This document shows, in pieces, positions 51,829 through 62,155 of a stretch of 64,000 nucleotides of DNA (positions are counted from its first letter, which is position 1; every line of letters begins with the position of its first letter). The translations under genes were made by a program, and so were the position numbers. The notes beneath the pieces were generated by a model. The model searched no databases and had not been told where the DNA came from. It was given only the letters and a program-made list of their open reading frames with translations. The stretch covers positions 4,278,501 through 4,342,500 of the forward strand of contig NZ_AP023247.1 of the NCBI RefSeq assembly GCF_016756535.1, written 5' to 3'. This DNA is from Mesorhizobium sp. 131-2-1 (GTDB lineage: Bacteria > Pseudomonadota > Alphaproteobacteria > Rhizobiales > Rhizobiaceae).

Positions 51829-52485
51829 TCAAGATGGTCTGAGCAGCACCCTGCGGCGTCGTTTCGCCGCCAATCCGCTGGGTGATGGCGGCGCACTCCG
51901 CTCCAGCGCTTCCAAACACTCCCGCAGCACGCCCGCATCCTGCGCCGTCTTGGCCATCGACATGGCGCCGGAATAGGCGGCGACCGCCAGCGCGGCGAAG
52001 CGCTCGGGATCGGTGCCTTCGTCCCTGCCGGCCTGCTGGTCGGCACGCACCTTGTCGGCAATCGCCCGCCGCCAGCCGGCAAAAATGCCGGCAAGCGAAG
52101 AGCGGAAATCCGGGTCGGCGAGGGACAGTTCATGGGCGAGGTTGTTGAGCGGGCAGCCGCGCACGAAGCCTTGCCGCTCCAGTTCCGCCGCCACTGCTTC
52201 GAACACGGCGCGCACGCCTTCGCGCGCCGAAGGGGCGGCGCGCACCGGCACGATCCAGGTCTCGTCCACGGCGGCAGCCACGCGCTCCTCGATCACCGCC
52301 AGCGCCAGCGCCTTCTTGGTCGGGAAATGGTGATGCAGCGCGCCGCCGGTGACGCCCGCCGTCGCCATCAGGTCGCCGAGGCTGGAGGCGTGATAGCCGC
52401 GTGCCTGGAAAGATTCTTCCGCCACGTCGAGCACACGGCGGCGCATGCCCTCCGGGTCATTGGTGCGTTTTTGGCGCATCGCCAT
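51829..52485 (-). CDS. TetR family regulator, divergent from NIPSNAP gene
   Basis: The 218-residue protein has the TetR DNA-binding domain (LGDLMATAGVTGGALHHHFPTKKALALAV) and a C-terminal helical domain with GCPLNNLAHELS, the pattern of the YcdC/TetR_C group linked with small-molecule stress. The ATG at 52485 gives the family N-terminus; the frame is open to 52632 through repeat D. It is the likely regulator of the gene on the other strand. Confidence 0.92.
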   Translation of the reverse strand: MAMRQKRTNDPEGMRRRVLDVAEESFQARGYHASSLGDLMATAGVTGGALHHHFPTKKALALAVIEERVAAAVDETWIVPVRAAPSAREGVRAVFEAVAAELERQGFVRGCPLNNLAHELSLADPDFRSSLAGIFAGWRRAIADKVRADQQAGRDEGTDPERFAALAVAAYSGAMSMAKTAQDAGVLRECLEALERSAPPSPSGLAAKRRRRVLLRPS

Positions 52486-52490
52486 CTCCT

Positions 52491-52629
52491 CCTTCTCCCC
52501 TTGCGGGAGAAGGTGCTTGAACGAAGTGAAGGCGGGTGCTCCAGCTTGGCAAAGACGGCGATCCGTCCAGCACCCCTCATCCGTCTTGGCGCTGCGCGCC
52601 AATCCACCTCCTCCCACAAGGGGAGAAGG
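52491..52629. repeat. Rhizobial-type intergenic mosaic repeat (RIME-like, type D)
   Basis: The 19-bp arms CCTTCTCCCCTTGCGGGAG (52491-52509) and CTCCCACAAGGGGAGAAGG (52611-52629) match in 18 of 19 positions. The interior contains a second palindrome, including TTGGCGCTGCGCGCCAA. The sequence resembles the RIME-type mosaic elements of rhizobia. It occupies most of the gap between two divergent genes, so the tetR promoter must lie inside or beside it. Confidence 0.75.
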
Positions 52630-52647
52630 CAAAGGAGAAATAGCAGA

Positions 52648-52702
52648 TTGACAAAACAGGACAACCGGTCTGTTTTGGAAAACAGGATGACCACCCTGTT
52701 TT
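52648..52702 (+). promoter_or_regulatory. Promoter with two tandem TetR-type operators
   Basis: Two 24-bp sites share AAAACAG-N10-CTGTTTT (52653-52676 and 52679-52702), 26 bp apart centre to centre. TTGACA (52648-52653) with TGTTTT 17 bases later (52671-52676) makes the first site overlap a promoter for the plus-strand NIPSNAP gene. The pair is the likely target of the divergent TetR regulator. Confidence 0.75.
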
Positions 52703-52713
52703 GGAGACCGACT

Positions 52714-53487
52714 ATGGACCTTGCTCGAAACAAAACGGCCTCACCCGTCGCCGAACTCCGGCAGTACACGCTGAAGCCCGGCCGGCGCGAAACGCTGATC
52801 GATCTCTTCGACCGCGAGTTCATCGAGAGCCAGGAGGCGGCGGGCATGACCATCATCGGCCAGTTCCGCGACCTCGATCGGCCCGACATGTTCGTCTGGA
52901 TGCGCGGCTTCGATGACATGGCGGCACGGAAGGACGCGCTGACCGCCTTCTATGACGGGCCGGTCTGGGCGGTGCACAAGGATGCCGCCAATGCGACGAT
53001 GATCGATTCCGACGACGTGCTGCTGCTGAGGCCGGCATGGCCGGGCGCCGGCTTCGACCTCAAAGGGCTGTGCCGGCCAGCGCCGGCCGAAGTCGAAAAC
53101 CAAAGCGAGAATAATCGCTTGCCCGGTATTGTTGAGATCCGGATTCATCATTTGCGATCCGGCGCTGAAGCCGGTTTCGCAAACCGTTTCGAGACCGATG
53201 CCGTTCCGCTGCTTGCGGCGAACGGTGCCCGGTTGCTCGGAGCCTTTCTCAGCGAACGTGCGGAAAACACCTTCCCGCGCCTGCCGGTACGGTCGGACGA
53301 AAACGTCCTTCTCGTCGTCACCGGTTTCGACGACGAAGCTGCGCGAACGGGGCATCTGACCGCCCTCGCCGCCTCGCCGGCATGGCAAGTGTTTCTCGGC
53401 AAGGCCGAGCCGGATCTGGCCAGGCCGACGGAAACCCTGCGGCTCTCGCCGACATCGCGGTCGCTGCTCGGGCTAGCCTTGCAATGA
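52714..53487 (+). CDS. NIPSNAP family protein
   Basis: The 257-residue protein has two ferredoxin-like NIPSNAP domains. The first (about 10-105) begins ELRQYTLKPGRRETLIDLFDREF; the second (about 125-250) is built around IVEIRIHHLRSGAEAGFANRFE. Many such proteins are induced by electrophiles or drugs; activity is unknown. GGAG lies eight bases before the ATG at 52714. An in-frame ATG at 52687 lies inside operator 2 and is less likely. Confidence 0.85.
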   Translation: MDLARNKTASPVAELRQYTLKPGRRETLIDLFDREFIESQEAAGMTIIGQFRDLDRPDMFVWMRGFDDMAARKDALTAFYDGPVWAVHKDAANATMIDSDDVLLLRPAWPGAGFDLKGLCRPAPAEVENQSENNRLPGIVEIRIHHLRSGAEAGFANRFETDAVPLLAANGARLLGAFLSERAENTFPRLPVRSDENVLLVVTGFDDEAARTGHLTALAASPAWQVFLGKAEPDLARPTETLRLSPTSRSLLGLALQ

Positions 53488-54975
53488 TCGCTCCGGCGCA
53501 CGCATGCTGCCGGTGACGCCCGCACCGATGGCGGGGGCATGCATGGCCTGGACGGGCGGACAACGCTTGCTCCAGCCGGTTGCCTGCTCCAGCGCGTGGG
53601 AAATCCCAAGCAGCCTGTGGTCCTCGCTGGGGCGGCCGACAAGCTGAATGCCGATCGGCAGGCCGCCTTTGGACAGGAAAAGCGGAAGGCTGGCGGCTGG
53701 TTGCCCAGTGACGTTGAAGATTTCCGTGAACGGCGCAAAGCCGTAGGCTCGGTCCACCCATGCTGCGTAGTCGAATGCGACGTCATTGCCACGGACGGTG
53801 CCAATCGGGGGCGGCAAGTCGGCCGTCGCCGGCGTCATGGTCAGGTCGAACCCCTCGAACGTCCGCGCCATCGCAAGCGATGCCCGATGCTGTCGGGCCT
53901 GCGCCCTCAGATAGTCGGCGGCCGACGACCGGCGGAAACGGTCCAGCGCATGCAAGCTCAGCGCTTCGATCTCGCCGGGCAGAGGCATGCGGCCGATCTC
54001 GTTCGCACGCTCGTCGACAAGCAATGCGACCTCCGACATCCAGAAAATGCTCCATTCGGCGCCGCCATCGGCCTCGGGCGGAAAGCGCGCCTGGGTCACC
54101 TCGTGCCCCATCTCCTCCAGAAGCACCATGGCTTGCTGGAACTTCTCCTCGATCTCCGCGGCCACGGGCGTGCCGTCCGGCCGCTGCGCCAGGCAGGCAA
54201 CGCGCATGCGTTCATCGGGCGACGACAGCCAATCCAGATAGGACGGCACCGATCTCGACACGAAACAGGGCGAGCCCGGTTCGGGACCGGCGGTGATGTC
54301 GAGCATTGCGGCAGTGTCACGCACGGTTCGGGAAAGAACGTTCTCCACAAAAAGTCCGGCGCCGACCTGATCGCGATAAGGGCCGACGGGATTGAGCCCC
54401 CGGGATGGCTTCATGCCGAAAACGCCGCAACACGCGGCCGGGACCCGGATCGAACCGCCGATGTCGGAGCCGTGGGCAACCGGCACCATGCCGCTTGCCA
54501 CCGCGGCCGCGGCGCCGCCGCTCGAGCCGCCCGCTGTCACCGACAGGTCCCACGGGTTCAAGGTCGGGCCGTGAACGAGAGGCTCGGTGACGAAGTCGTT
54601 GGCGAATTCCGGCGTGTTCGTCTTGCCGAGCAAGGTCAGGCCAGCGGTCCGCCAGCGCCTGACGATTTCACTGTCGGGCTTCGGCGCGGCATCCCTGAAA
54701 TACAGCGACGCGTGGGTGGTCGGCCACTCCCGCACATGGACGCCGGTGTCCTTGACCAGGAACGGGACGCCTGCCAGCGCAGCCTTTGCGTCGCAGCGCG
54801 CGGCGGCGGCAAGCGCGCGCTCCGCGTCGATCAGCGTCACCGCGTTGATTGCCGGGTTGAGCAGTTCGATCGCTTCGATCGCGGCTTCGGCAATTTCGAC
54901 GGCGGACAGTTCGCCGGAGCGGACGTGGCCGGCCAGGGCTACGGCGTCCAACGCCATGTATTGCGCAAGGTTCAT
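53473..54975 (-). CDS. Amidase signature family enzyme
   Basis: The 500-residue amidase has the Ser-cisSer-Lys triad: K75 (PFLVKDTG), S152 (AGGSSGG) and S175 ([12 protein letters not shown]). It hydrolyses amide bonds of unknown substrates; the genomic context (choline-type binding protein and an alpha/beta hydrolase) suggests a quaternary-amine amide. The ATG at 54975 overlaps the stop of the preceding alpha/beta hydrolase in ATGA. Its end overlaps the convergent NIPSNAP gene by 15 bases. Confidence 0.93.
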   Translation of the reverse strand: MNLAQYMALDAVALAGHVRSGELSAVEIAEAAIEAIELLNPAINAVTLIDAERALAAAARCDAKAALAGVPFLVKDTGVHVREWPTTHASLYFRDAAPKPDSEIVRRWRTAGLTLLGKTNTPEFANDFVTEPLVHGPTLNPWDLSVTAGGSSGGAAAAVASGMVPVAHGSDIGGSIRVPAACCGVFGMKPSRGLNPVGPYRDQVGAGLFVENVLSRTVRDTAAMLDITAGPEPGSPCFVSRSVPSYLDWLSSPDERMRVACLAQRPDGTPVAAEIEEKFQQAMVLLEEMGHEVTQARFPPEADGGAEWSIFWMSEVALLVDERANEIGRMPLPGEIEALSLHALDRFRRSSAADYLRAQARQHRASLAMARTFEGFDLTMTPATADLPPPIGTVRGNDVAFDYAAWVDRAYGFAPFTEIFNVTGQPAASLPLFLSKGGLPIGIQLVGRPSEDHRLLGISHALEQATGWSKRCPPVQAMHAPAIGAGVTGSMRAPERSLQG

Positions 54976-55838
54976 GAGCGCCCTCCATCCATCCGGCGAG
55001 GCCCGTCGTCCATCCGCGTCTGGACGTAGTCCGAGATGGCGGCTGCGACCAGCGCCGGATCTTCCCAGTGCGGATTGTGCCCGCAATGCGCCGCGGCCAC
55101 GAGCATCGCGGCGGGAATCTCCTGGACGAGCCGTTGCTGATGGGTTGCGTCGAAGATCGGATCGCGCCCGCCCGCGATGACAAGTGTCGCGACACGCAAG
55201 GCGCGGGCGGCGGCGGTGAGGTCCGTTCCGCGTATTTCGTCCAAAATCGCGCGCCAGCACGCCGCTGGCATCGCCGATGCCTCGCTGGCGGCGGCCGTGA
55301 GAAAAGCCTGTGGCACGCCGGGCTGGCAGGCATGCCACCAGGCATAAAACGGGTCCGCCGGCGAGATCGGATCGCGCAATTCCCGCACGCCTGCGACCAT
55401 TGGATGGTCCGCTGCGAGATCGGGCTTCAAAGTGCCGGCCAGAAGCACCAGCCCGCCGATGAGTTCCGGCTGCCGTGCAGCCATCTCGACCGCAATCATG
55501 GCGCCCAGCGAATGGCCGACCACAATCGGTCGCTCTAGCCGCAAGCATTGCACCAACCTGGCGATATCCGCGGCGAAGTCGCCAATGCTGAAGCCCCGGC
55601 CCGTCCGCGTTGCCCCATGGCCGCGCAGGTCTGGAATGACCAGGCGGCGACCGGCAAGGTACGGCGCAAGAAGCGAAAAGCTGCGGCTGGTGTCGGTGAA
55701 GCCGTGCACCAGCAGCAGCGCCGGCTCCGACCCGGCGATCTCGACATAGGCCATTTCGAGGCCGTCGAGGTCGATGACCCGCTTGCGGCTGGCCCAGACT
55801 TCCTGTTCCGGCCAAGGGGCGAGTGCGGCAGGGCTCAC
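54972..55838 (-). CDS. Alpha/beta-fold hydrolase
   Basis: The 288-residue protein has the hydrolase fold with LLLVHGFTDTSRSF (oxyanion hole), VVGHSLGAM (nucleophile S110), an acid near GGRDPIF and the late His in AAHCGHNPH. Substrate is unknown. Its ATG overlaps the stop of choX-like gene (55835-55838) and its stop overlaps the amidase ATG, so the three genes are translationally coupled in one operon. Confidence 0.92.
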   Translation of the reverse strand: MSPAALAPWPEQEVWASRKRVIDLDGLEMAYVEIAGSEPALLLVHGFTDTSRSFSLLAPYLAGRRLVIPDLRGHGATRTGRGFSIGDFAADIARLVQCLRLERPIVVGHSLGAMIAVEMAARQPELIGGLVLLAGTLKPDLAADHPMVAGVRELRDPISPADPFYAWWHACQPGVPQAFLTAAASEASAMPAACWRAILDEIRGTDLTAAARALRVATLVIAGGRDPIFDATHQQRLVQEIPAAMLVAAAHCGHNPHWEDPALVAAAISDYVQTRMDDGPRRMDGGRS

Positions 55839-56773
55839 AGGCCGAGCTTCTCCTTGACGGCGGCAAGGCCTGGCTTGCCGTCGAAGGTGGTGACGCCGGC
55901 GAGCCAGGCGTCGAGGCGGTCCTTGTTCAGCGTGATCGCCTTCAGTCCAGCCTCCTCCGGCTTCATGCCGTCATTGATCAGATAGCCCATGCCGACATTC
56001 TCGAAATCGACATCGAAGACGAGATTCTTCAGGAGCTGCGCGACGTTCGGGCATTGCTGGAGGTAGCCCTTGCGGACCTGCGTCGTCACCGTCGCGGCGC
56101 CGAAATTGGGCCCATAGAACTTGTCGCCGCCGGTCAGATACTTGAAGTCGTACATGGTGTTCATCGGATGCGGCGCCCAGCCCTGGAAGACGATGAACTG
56201 CTTTTCCTTGATCTCGTAGCCGACCTCCGAAAGCATGCCGGCTTCGCTCGACTCGACGACCTGCCAGCCGCCGAGGTCCAGCGACGGGTCGGCTATGGCA
56301 TCCATCATCAGCTGGTTGGATCCGGGCTCGATGCCGTACATTTTCTTGCCGAACTTGTCGGCGAACTTGTGCAGGTCCGAGAAGTCCTTGACCCCGGCCT
56401 CCCAGACATAGGTGGGCACCGCGAAGGTGTATTTGGCGCCCTCGAGATTGACCCGCACATTCTCGACCGAACCGTCCGTCTTGTAGGGTTCGTAATAGGT
56501 GACCATCGCCGGGTTCCAGTAGCCGAGGAACAGGTCGAGATCATTGTTCTTCATGCCCTCGTAGATGACGTTGATGCCGAGCACCTGGCTTTGCGGCTGA
56601 TAGCCGAGCGCCTGCAGCAGGACGTTGGCTATTCCCGTGGTGAAGGCGAGATCGTTCCAGCCGGGTTCGGCCATGCGAACAGCGCTGCATTCCTTGGACT
56701 CCGCCGCCAGCCCCGGTTGCGTCGAGAGCGCCAGCACGCAGAGCGCGGCGCCTGCCCCTAGTAAGCGATGCAT
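55835..56773 (-). CDS. ChoX-like choline/glycine-betaine-type substrate-binding protein
   Basis: The 312-residue protein has a Sec signal peptide (cleavage near GLAAES) and the substrate-binding fold of choline/betaine ABC transporters: AEPGWNDLAFTTGIANVLLQALGY, then DLFLGYWNPAM, with aromatic residues expected to form the cation-binding box. GAGGAG lies eight bases before the ATG at 56773. No permease or ATPase follows; a hydrolase and an amidase do. The ligand is therefore possibly a choline ester or amide, or another quaternary amine. Confidence 0.88.
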   Translation of the reverse strand: MHRLLGAGAALCVLALSTQPGLAAESKECSAVRMAEPGWNDLAFTTGIANVLLQALGYQPQSQVLGINVIYEGMKNNDLDLFLGYWNPAMVTYYEPYKTDGSVENVRVNLEGAKYTFAVPTYVWEAGVKDFSDLHKFADKFGKKMYGIEPGSNQLMMDAIADPSLDLGGWQVVESSEAGMLSEVGYEIKEKQFIVFQGWAPHPMNTMYDFKYLTGGDKFYGPNFGAATVTTQVRKGYLQQCPNVAQLLKNLVFDVDFENVGMGYLINDGMKPEEAGLKAITLNKDRLDAWLAGVTTFDGKPGLAAVKEKLGL

Positions 56774-56798
56774 TTCGGTTCTCCTCATTTGCGGGTCG

Positions 56799-56834
56799 TT
56801 GACCATTTGGTCGTTATATTGTCCCACTGGTCAA
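56799..56834. promoter_or_regulatory. Candidate operator for the BetI-like regulator
   Basis: Three half-sites lie between the divergent choX-like operon and tetR: TTGACCA (56799-56805), TGGTC (56808-56812) and TGGTCAA (56828-56834). The outer pair forms a TTGACCA/TGGTCAA inverted repeat, the inner pair a GACCA-TT-TGGTC repeat. A dimeric TetR would bind well here. Confidence 0.6.
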
Positions 56835-56856
56835 TTCTTGATCTCGACGGACGAAA

Positions 56857-57495
56857 ATGTCAACCTCGATTCTCGATGCATGGAATTCGCCTGTGAAACT
56901 CAAGCGTCTCAGTGACATACGCCGCACGGAGCTGCGGCAGGCGGCCTTTGCCGTGCTTCAACGCGAAGGCATTGCCGGCGCAACCATCGAGAAGGTCGCC
57001 GCACAGGCGGGCGCCTCGAAGGGCATCGTGCTGCATTATTTCAGCAGCAAGCAGGAACTCTTCGAACATGCGATGCGCGAATCGAACCTCGTCTTGCGCA
57101 AGGCCGTGGTGGCGCGGCTGCGGCACGCCCATACGCCGATGCAGCGGGTGGATGCCATCATCGACGGCAATTTCGAACCGCACCTGTTCCAGCCATCGCT
57201 CTGCCATGCCTGGCTTTCGCTCTGTGCCGAGGTGCCACGCGACGAGAAGCTGGCGCGCATCCAGAAGGTGCTGCATGCGCGCATGCGCTCCAATCTTTTG
57301 TCCGGCCTCAGCGCCCTTGCCCCGTCCGAGGACGCCGACGAGATCGCGCTCGGCGTCACGGCGCTGATCGACGGGTTGTGGCTGCGGCTCGGCCTACAGC
57401 CGGGAAGTGTGTCGCGCGAACAGGCGATCCGCCAGGTGAAGGACTATGTCGCGGCGCGGCTGGCCATGCGCGAGCCTTTACCGGCCGGCGCTTAG
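56857..57495 (+). CDS. BetI-like TetR family regulator
   Basis: The 212-residue protein has the TetR DNA-binding domain (TIEKVAAQAGASKGIVLHYFSSKQELF) and a C-terminal domain with the BetI landmarks DAIIDGNFEPHLF, CHAWLSLCAEV and ALIDGLWLRLGLQPG. BetI proteins bind choline and control betaine synthesis. Here the divergent choX-like operon is the likely target. The start is the ATG at 56857. Confidence 0.87.
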   Translation: MSTSILDAWNSPVKLKRLSDIRRTELRQAAFAVLQREGIAGATIEKVAAQAGASKGIVLHYFSSKQELFEHAMRESNLVLRKAVVARLRHAHTPMQRVDAIIDGNFEPHLFQPSLCHAWLSLCAEVPRDEKLARIQKVLHARMRSNLLSGLSALAPSEDADEIALGVTALIDGLWLRLGLQPGSVSREQAIRQVKDYVAARLAMREPLPAGA

Positions 57496-57605
57496 GCGCA
57501 GCCTGCCCAGGTCAGGCGAAGTTCATACTGTGGGATAGCCCTTCGGGTTGACCGCCCCTGCCCGTCAGCGTTGCACTCCTGGCGCGACAATGACGGGAGC
57601 ATCCC

Positions 57606-58382
57606 ATGAGACTTCACTGCAAGCGGGCGCTGGTGACGGGCGGGTCGGATGGGATCGGCCTGGCGATAGCGGAAGCGTTTTTGCGCGAAGGCGCCAACGT
57701 GCTGATCGTCGGCCGCGATGCCGGCAGGCTGGAGACGGCGCGCGGCGCTCTGGCCAAGGCGGCGAAGGGCGGTGCGGTGGTAGAAGCGCTGTCGGCCGAT
57801 CTTGCCACCAGCGCCGGCATCGATGCGGTGGTTGCCCGGGTCAACGGATCCAGCCGGCCGCTCGATATCCTCGTCAACAATGCCGGCGTCGCCTATCTGG
57901 TGCCGTTCGAGAGCGTCAGCGAAGAGCAGTTCCAGCATTCCTTCGCGCTCAATGTGACGGCCGCCTTCTTCCTGACGCAGCGGCTGTTGCCGCGGCTCGG
58001 CGCCGGCGCCTCGATCATCAACATCTCGTCCTATTTCGCCAACAAGATGATCCCCAACCGGCCGTCGAGCCTCTATTCGCTTTCCAAGGGCGCGCTGAAC
58101 TCGCTGACCAAGTCGCTCGCCTTCGAGCTCGGTCCGCGCGGCATCCGGGTCAACGCGATTGCCCCCGGCACCATCGACACCGCCATGCGGCGCAAATCGA
58201 TCGAGAACCTGCCGCAGCAGGCGCAAAACGATCTCAAGGCCTATGTCGAGCGCTCCTATCCGCTCGGCCGCATCGGCCGCACCAGCGACCTCGCCGGCAT
58301 TGCAGTGTATCTCGCCAGCGACGAGGCGGCATGGACCAGCGGCGGCATCTTTGCCGTCGACGGCGGCTATACGGCGGGTTGA
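57606..58382 (+). CDS. Short-chain dehydrogenase/reductase (SDR)
   Basis: The 258-residue SDR has TGGSDGIGLA near the N-terminus for NAD(P) binding, NNAGVAYL, NISSYFANK, the catalytic YSLSK and the PG motif in AIAPGTIDTAM. It resembles 3-oxoacyl reductase-type enzymes, but substrate is unknown. It lies about 110 bases after the BetI-like gene on the same strand and might be read through from it; no terminator is evident between them. Confidence 0.92.
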   Translation: MRLHCKRALVTGGSDGIGLAIAEAFLREGANVLIVGRDAGRLETARGALAKAAKGGAVVEALSADLATSAGIDAVVARVNGSSRPLDILVNNAGVAYLVPFESVSEEQFQHSFALNVTAAFFLTQRLLPRLGAGASIINISSYFANKMIPNRPSSLYSLSKGALNSLTKSLAFELGPRGIRVNAIAPGTIDTAMRRKSIENLPQQAQNDLKAYVERSYPLGRIGRTSDLAGIAVYLASDEAAWTSGGIFAVDGGYTAG

Positions 58383-58395
58383 GGCCGTCGACCGA

Positions 58396-59361
58396 CTAGT
58401 CGCCCGTCCCACCGGCGTCAGCCGCATCGCGGAATCCAAGCGCCGCGACGGCTTCGAGGATCTGGTTGCGAAGCCAGCGGTGTGGCGGCTCGTCATCATG
58501 GCGGCCGTGCCAGTACATCCGGATCTCGGGCACGGCAATCGGGAGTGGCGGCTCGTAGGTGGCAACCGGCAGGCTCTTTGCCGCCCACACCGCGAACTGG
58601 CGCGGGACCGCGGCAAGGTAGTTTCCGTTCGCCACCGCCAGCACGACTGCCTGAAAGTGCGGCAATGCCAGGCTCACCCGGCGCTTTCGCCCGATCCTGT
58701 CCAATGCCTCGTCGGTGGAGCCGGACATCGAACCATCGATGGAGCGAAGAACGTGAGGCAGTTCGCAGAAAAGCTCCATCGGCAGACGCTCGCCCTCGGC
58801 GATCCCGGCTTGCCTGACCGCGGTGTTGCCTCTCGCGGCAATGATTGCGAATGGCGAATGGAAAAGCGGCGTGCTGGAGATCCAGTCGGCAACATCGAGC
58901 GGGCGTTCGAGCGCCGCGTCGATTTCATCCTCCTGAAGCAGCCGGGAAACGTCGCCGCGCGCGCTGTCCAGAAAACGGAACGACACGCCGGGCGCCAAGG
59001 TCGCGATGCGCGCCGCCAGCGGCGGCATCAGCAGCATGGAGAAGAAATCAGCGCCCATCAGGGTGAAGGTCCGGTCGAGCTCCGCCGGATCGAACTTTTC
59101 CGCCGACTGGAAGACGCGTTCGATCTCACGCAGCGCCGCGCGCACCGGCTCAGCCATGCTCTCGGCGCGCGGCGTCGGCACCATGTCGTTGCCGCGCCGC
59201 ACGAAAAGCTGGTCGTTGAGGGCGTGGCGCAGGCGATTGAGCGCGGCACTGACGGCGGGCTGGCTGAGGCCGATCCGCTCGCCGGCGCGCGTCACGCTCC
59301 GCTCGCGCAAGAGGGCGTCGAACACCCGAACGAGATTGAGGTCGAGCGCGTTCAAATTCAT
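58396..59361 (-). CDS. LysR family regulator (NodD-like group)
   Basis: The 321-residue protein has the LysR winged helix (VTRAGERIGLSQPAVSAALNRLRHALNDQLFVR) and an effector domain. The N-terminal start NLNALDLNLVRVFDALLRERS resembles the NodD/NahR branch, but nothing nearby links it to nodulation. The start at 59361 is used; an ATG at 59379 is possible. It is divergent from the cupin-fumC genes and converges with the SDR gene. Confidence 0.92.
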   Translation of the reverse strand: MNLNALDLNLVRVFDALLRERSVTRAGERIGLSQPAVSAALNRLRHALNDQLFVRRGNDMVPTPRAESMAEPVRAALREIERVFQSAEKFDPAELDRTFTLMGADFFSMLLMPPLAARIATLAPGVSFRFLDSARGDVSRLLQEDEIDAALERPLDVADWISSTPLFHSPFAIIAARGNTAVRQAGIAEGERLPMELFCELPHVLRSIDGSMSGSTDEALDRIGRKRRVSLALPHFQAVVLAVANGNYLAAVPRQFAVWAAKSLPVATYEPPLPIAVPEIRMYWHGRHDDEPPHRWLRNQILEAVAALGFRDAADAGGTGD

Positions 59362-59471
59362 CGCATCAATTCGCCCCATACGATCATTCGATTTCCGCCG
59401 CCCGCCCATCCTTGGTTAGGTCGCCGTCGAAGCCACTCGGCCGGCACCGTCAACAGGAAGGAACAGCGCTC

Positions 59472-59951
59472 ATGACAATGATCAACCGGATCGTCGCAGG
59501 CAAGGAACTCTTCTGGTTCAACAACACGCTCGTCGCCATTCGCGTCTCCTCGGCCGATGGCGAGGACGGCATCTGCGTCGTCGAGCATCGCATGCCGCAT
59601 GGCGACTCCCCGCCGCTGCACGTCCACCGGAACGAGGACGAGGTGTTCCATATCCTGGAAGGACGGCTGCGTTTTCAGATCGACGGCCACGAGCAGGTCG
59701 CCGCCGCCGGCGAGACGGTGATCGCGCCGAAAGGCCTGCCGCACACGTTCCGGGTCGAATCCGCGGAGGGCGCGCGCACGCTGACCATCACGCGCGGCTC
59801 GGATTTCGAGACGATGCTGCGCCAGGCCAGCCGCCCGGCCGGTGGAGCGGACCTGCCGCCTCCGATGCATCCGAGCCCAGAGATGATCGTAGCGCTGACG
59901 CGAATCTGCGCGGAGAACGGCATCGATATTGTCGGGCCGCCTTTGGGGTGA
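59472..59951 (+). CDS. Cupin domain protein
   Basis: The 159-residue protein has a single cupin barrel with the two conserved motifs: [17 protein letters not shown] (metal His, His, Glu) and [15 protein letters not shown] (last His). Small cupins of this kind often sense or modify small molecules. AGGAAGGA stands before the ATG at 59472. Possible target of the divergent LysR gene. Confidence 0.9.
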   Translation: MTMINRIVAGKELFWFNNTLVAIRVSSADGEDGICVVEHRMPHGDSPPLHVHRNEDEVFHILEGRLRFQIDGHEQVAAAGETVIAPKGLPHTFRVESAEGARTLTITRGSDFETMLRQASRPAGGADLPPPMHPSPEMIVALTRICAENGIDIVGPPLG

Positions 59952-60061
59952 GCGGCGCCCCCCTTCAACCGATTTGCATCCTCGCCGCCCGCAATCTCCG
60001 CTTGATGCCATTTGTGCAACGCGATACGCCGTTGCCCAAATCGACAGACCGGAGACTTCCC

Positions 60062-61459
<1,398 letters not shown>

Positions 61460-61570
61460 GTTAGTATCACCGACGTAACCGAGTGAACGATCTGTCGCCA
61501 GATCGGTGTCTTTGGTGAACAGTCCGCCTGCTCTATGTGAGGTGTCATTCCAATCCTCCCGGAGAGAGCC

Positions 61571-61993
61571 ATGTCCATCAACACTTCCGTCGCCGGTTCG
61601 GGCGCCACGTCCAACAGTTCTGTCACGATCCTGCTCGGCCGCATCCTGCTGGCCGTCATTTTCCTGCTTTCCGGTTTCGGCAAGCTCACCGCGATTGCCG
61701 GAACCGCCGGCTATTTCGGCAGCCTCGGCCTGCCGCTGCCGACGGTGACCGCTGTCGTCGTGGGCCTGATCGAGCTGCTTGGCGGCCTCGCCATCCTCGT
61801 CGGCTTCCAGACCCGGGCCGCCGCCTGGGTGCTCGCTATCTTCACGGTCGCCACCGGGCTGGTCGCCCACACCGGCTGGGCCGACCAGATGCAGATGATC
61901 CAGTTCCTCAAGAACCTCGCCATCACCGGTGGCTTCATCCTGCTGGCCTCGTCTGGCGCCGGCGCCTATTCGATCGACGCCAAGCGCGGCTGA
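61571..61993 (+). CDS. DoxX family membrane protein 1
   Basis: The 140-residue protein has about four transmembrane helices and the DoxX pattern LGRILLAVIFLLSGFGKL, LIELLGGLAILVGFQTR, KNLAITGGFILL. Role is uncertain; DoxX proteins are linked to oxidative stress or redox enzymes. A terminator follows. The paralogue lies 160 bases downstream. Confidence 0.9.
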   Translation: MSINTSVAGSGATSNSSVTILLGRILLAVIFLLSGFGKLTAIAGTAGYFGSLGLPLPTVTAVVVGLIELLGGLAILVGFQTRAAAWVLAIFTVATGLVAHTGWADQMQMIQFLKNLAITGGFILLASSGAGAYSIDAKRG

Positions 61994-62022
61994 GACACGC
62001 TCAAGTCCGGAAACGAGAAAAG

Positions 62023-62053
62023 AGCGGCGCGGAAATTTTCCGCGCCGCTTTTT
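62023..62053 (+). terminator. Rho-independent terminator between the two DoxX genes
   Basis: AGCGGCGCGGAAA (62023-62035) and TTTCCGCGCCGCT (62037-62049) make a 13-bp stem around one base, followed by TTTT. The two DoxX genes are therefore separate transcription units. Confidence 0.93.
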
Positions 62054-62155
62054 CGTTGTCTCTGCATGCGTCCCGATTTCAGCGTGAGCTTTCGGAGCGT
62101 AGACTGAGCAGGATGCCGGGGTGAGTCTAACAGGGTGCCGGCAAAGGAGGTGACG

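Noticed and set aside
52132..52713. Upstream extension of the NIPSNAP frame
   Set aside because: It reads through tetR antisense, repeat D and the twin operators; the family N-terminus begins after 52714.
58396..59361. NodD proper (nodulation regulator)
   Set aside because: The N-terminus is NodD-like, but no nod box or nod genes are seen; a general LysR call is safer.
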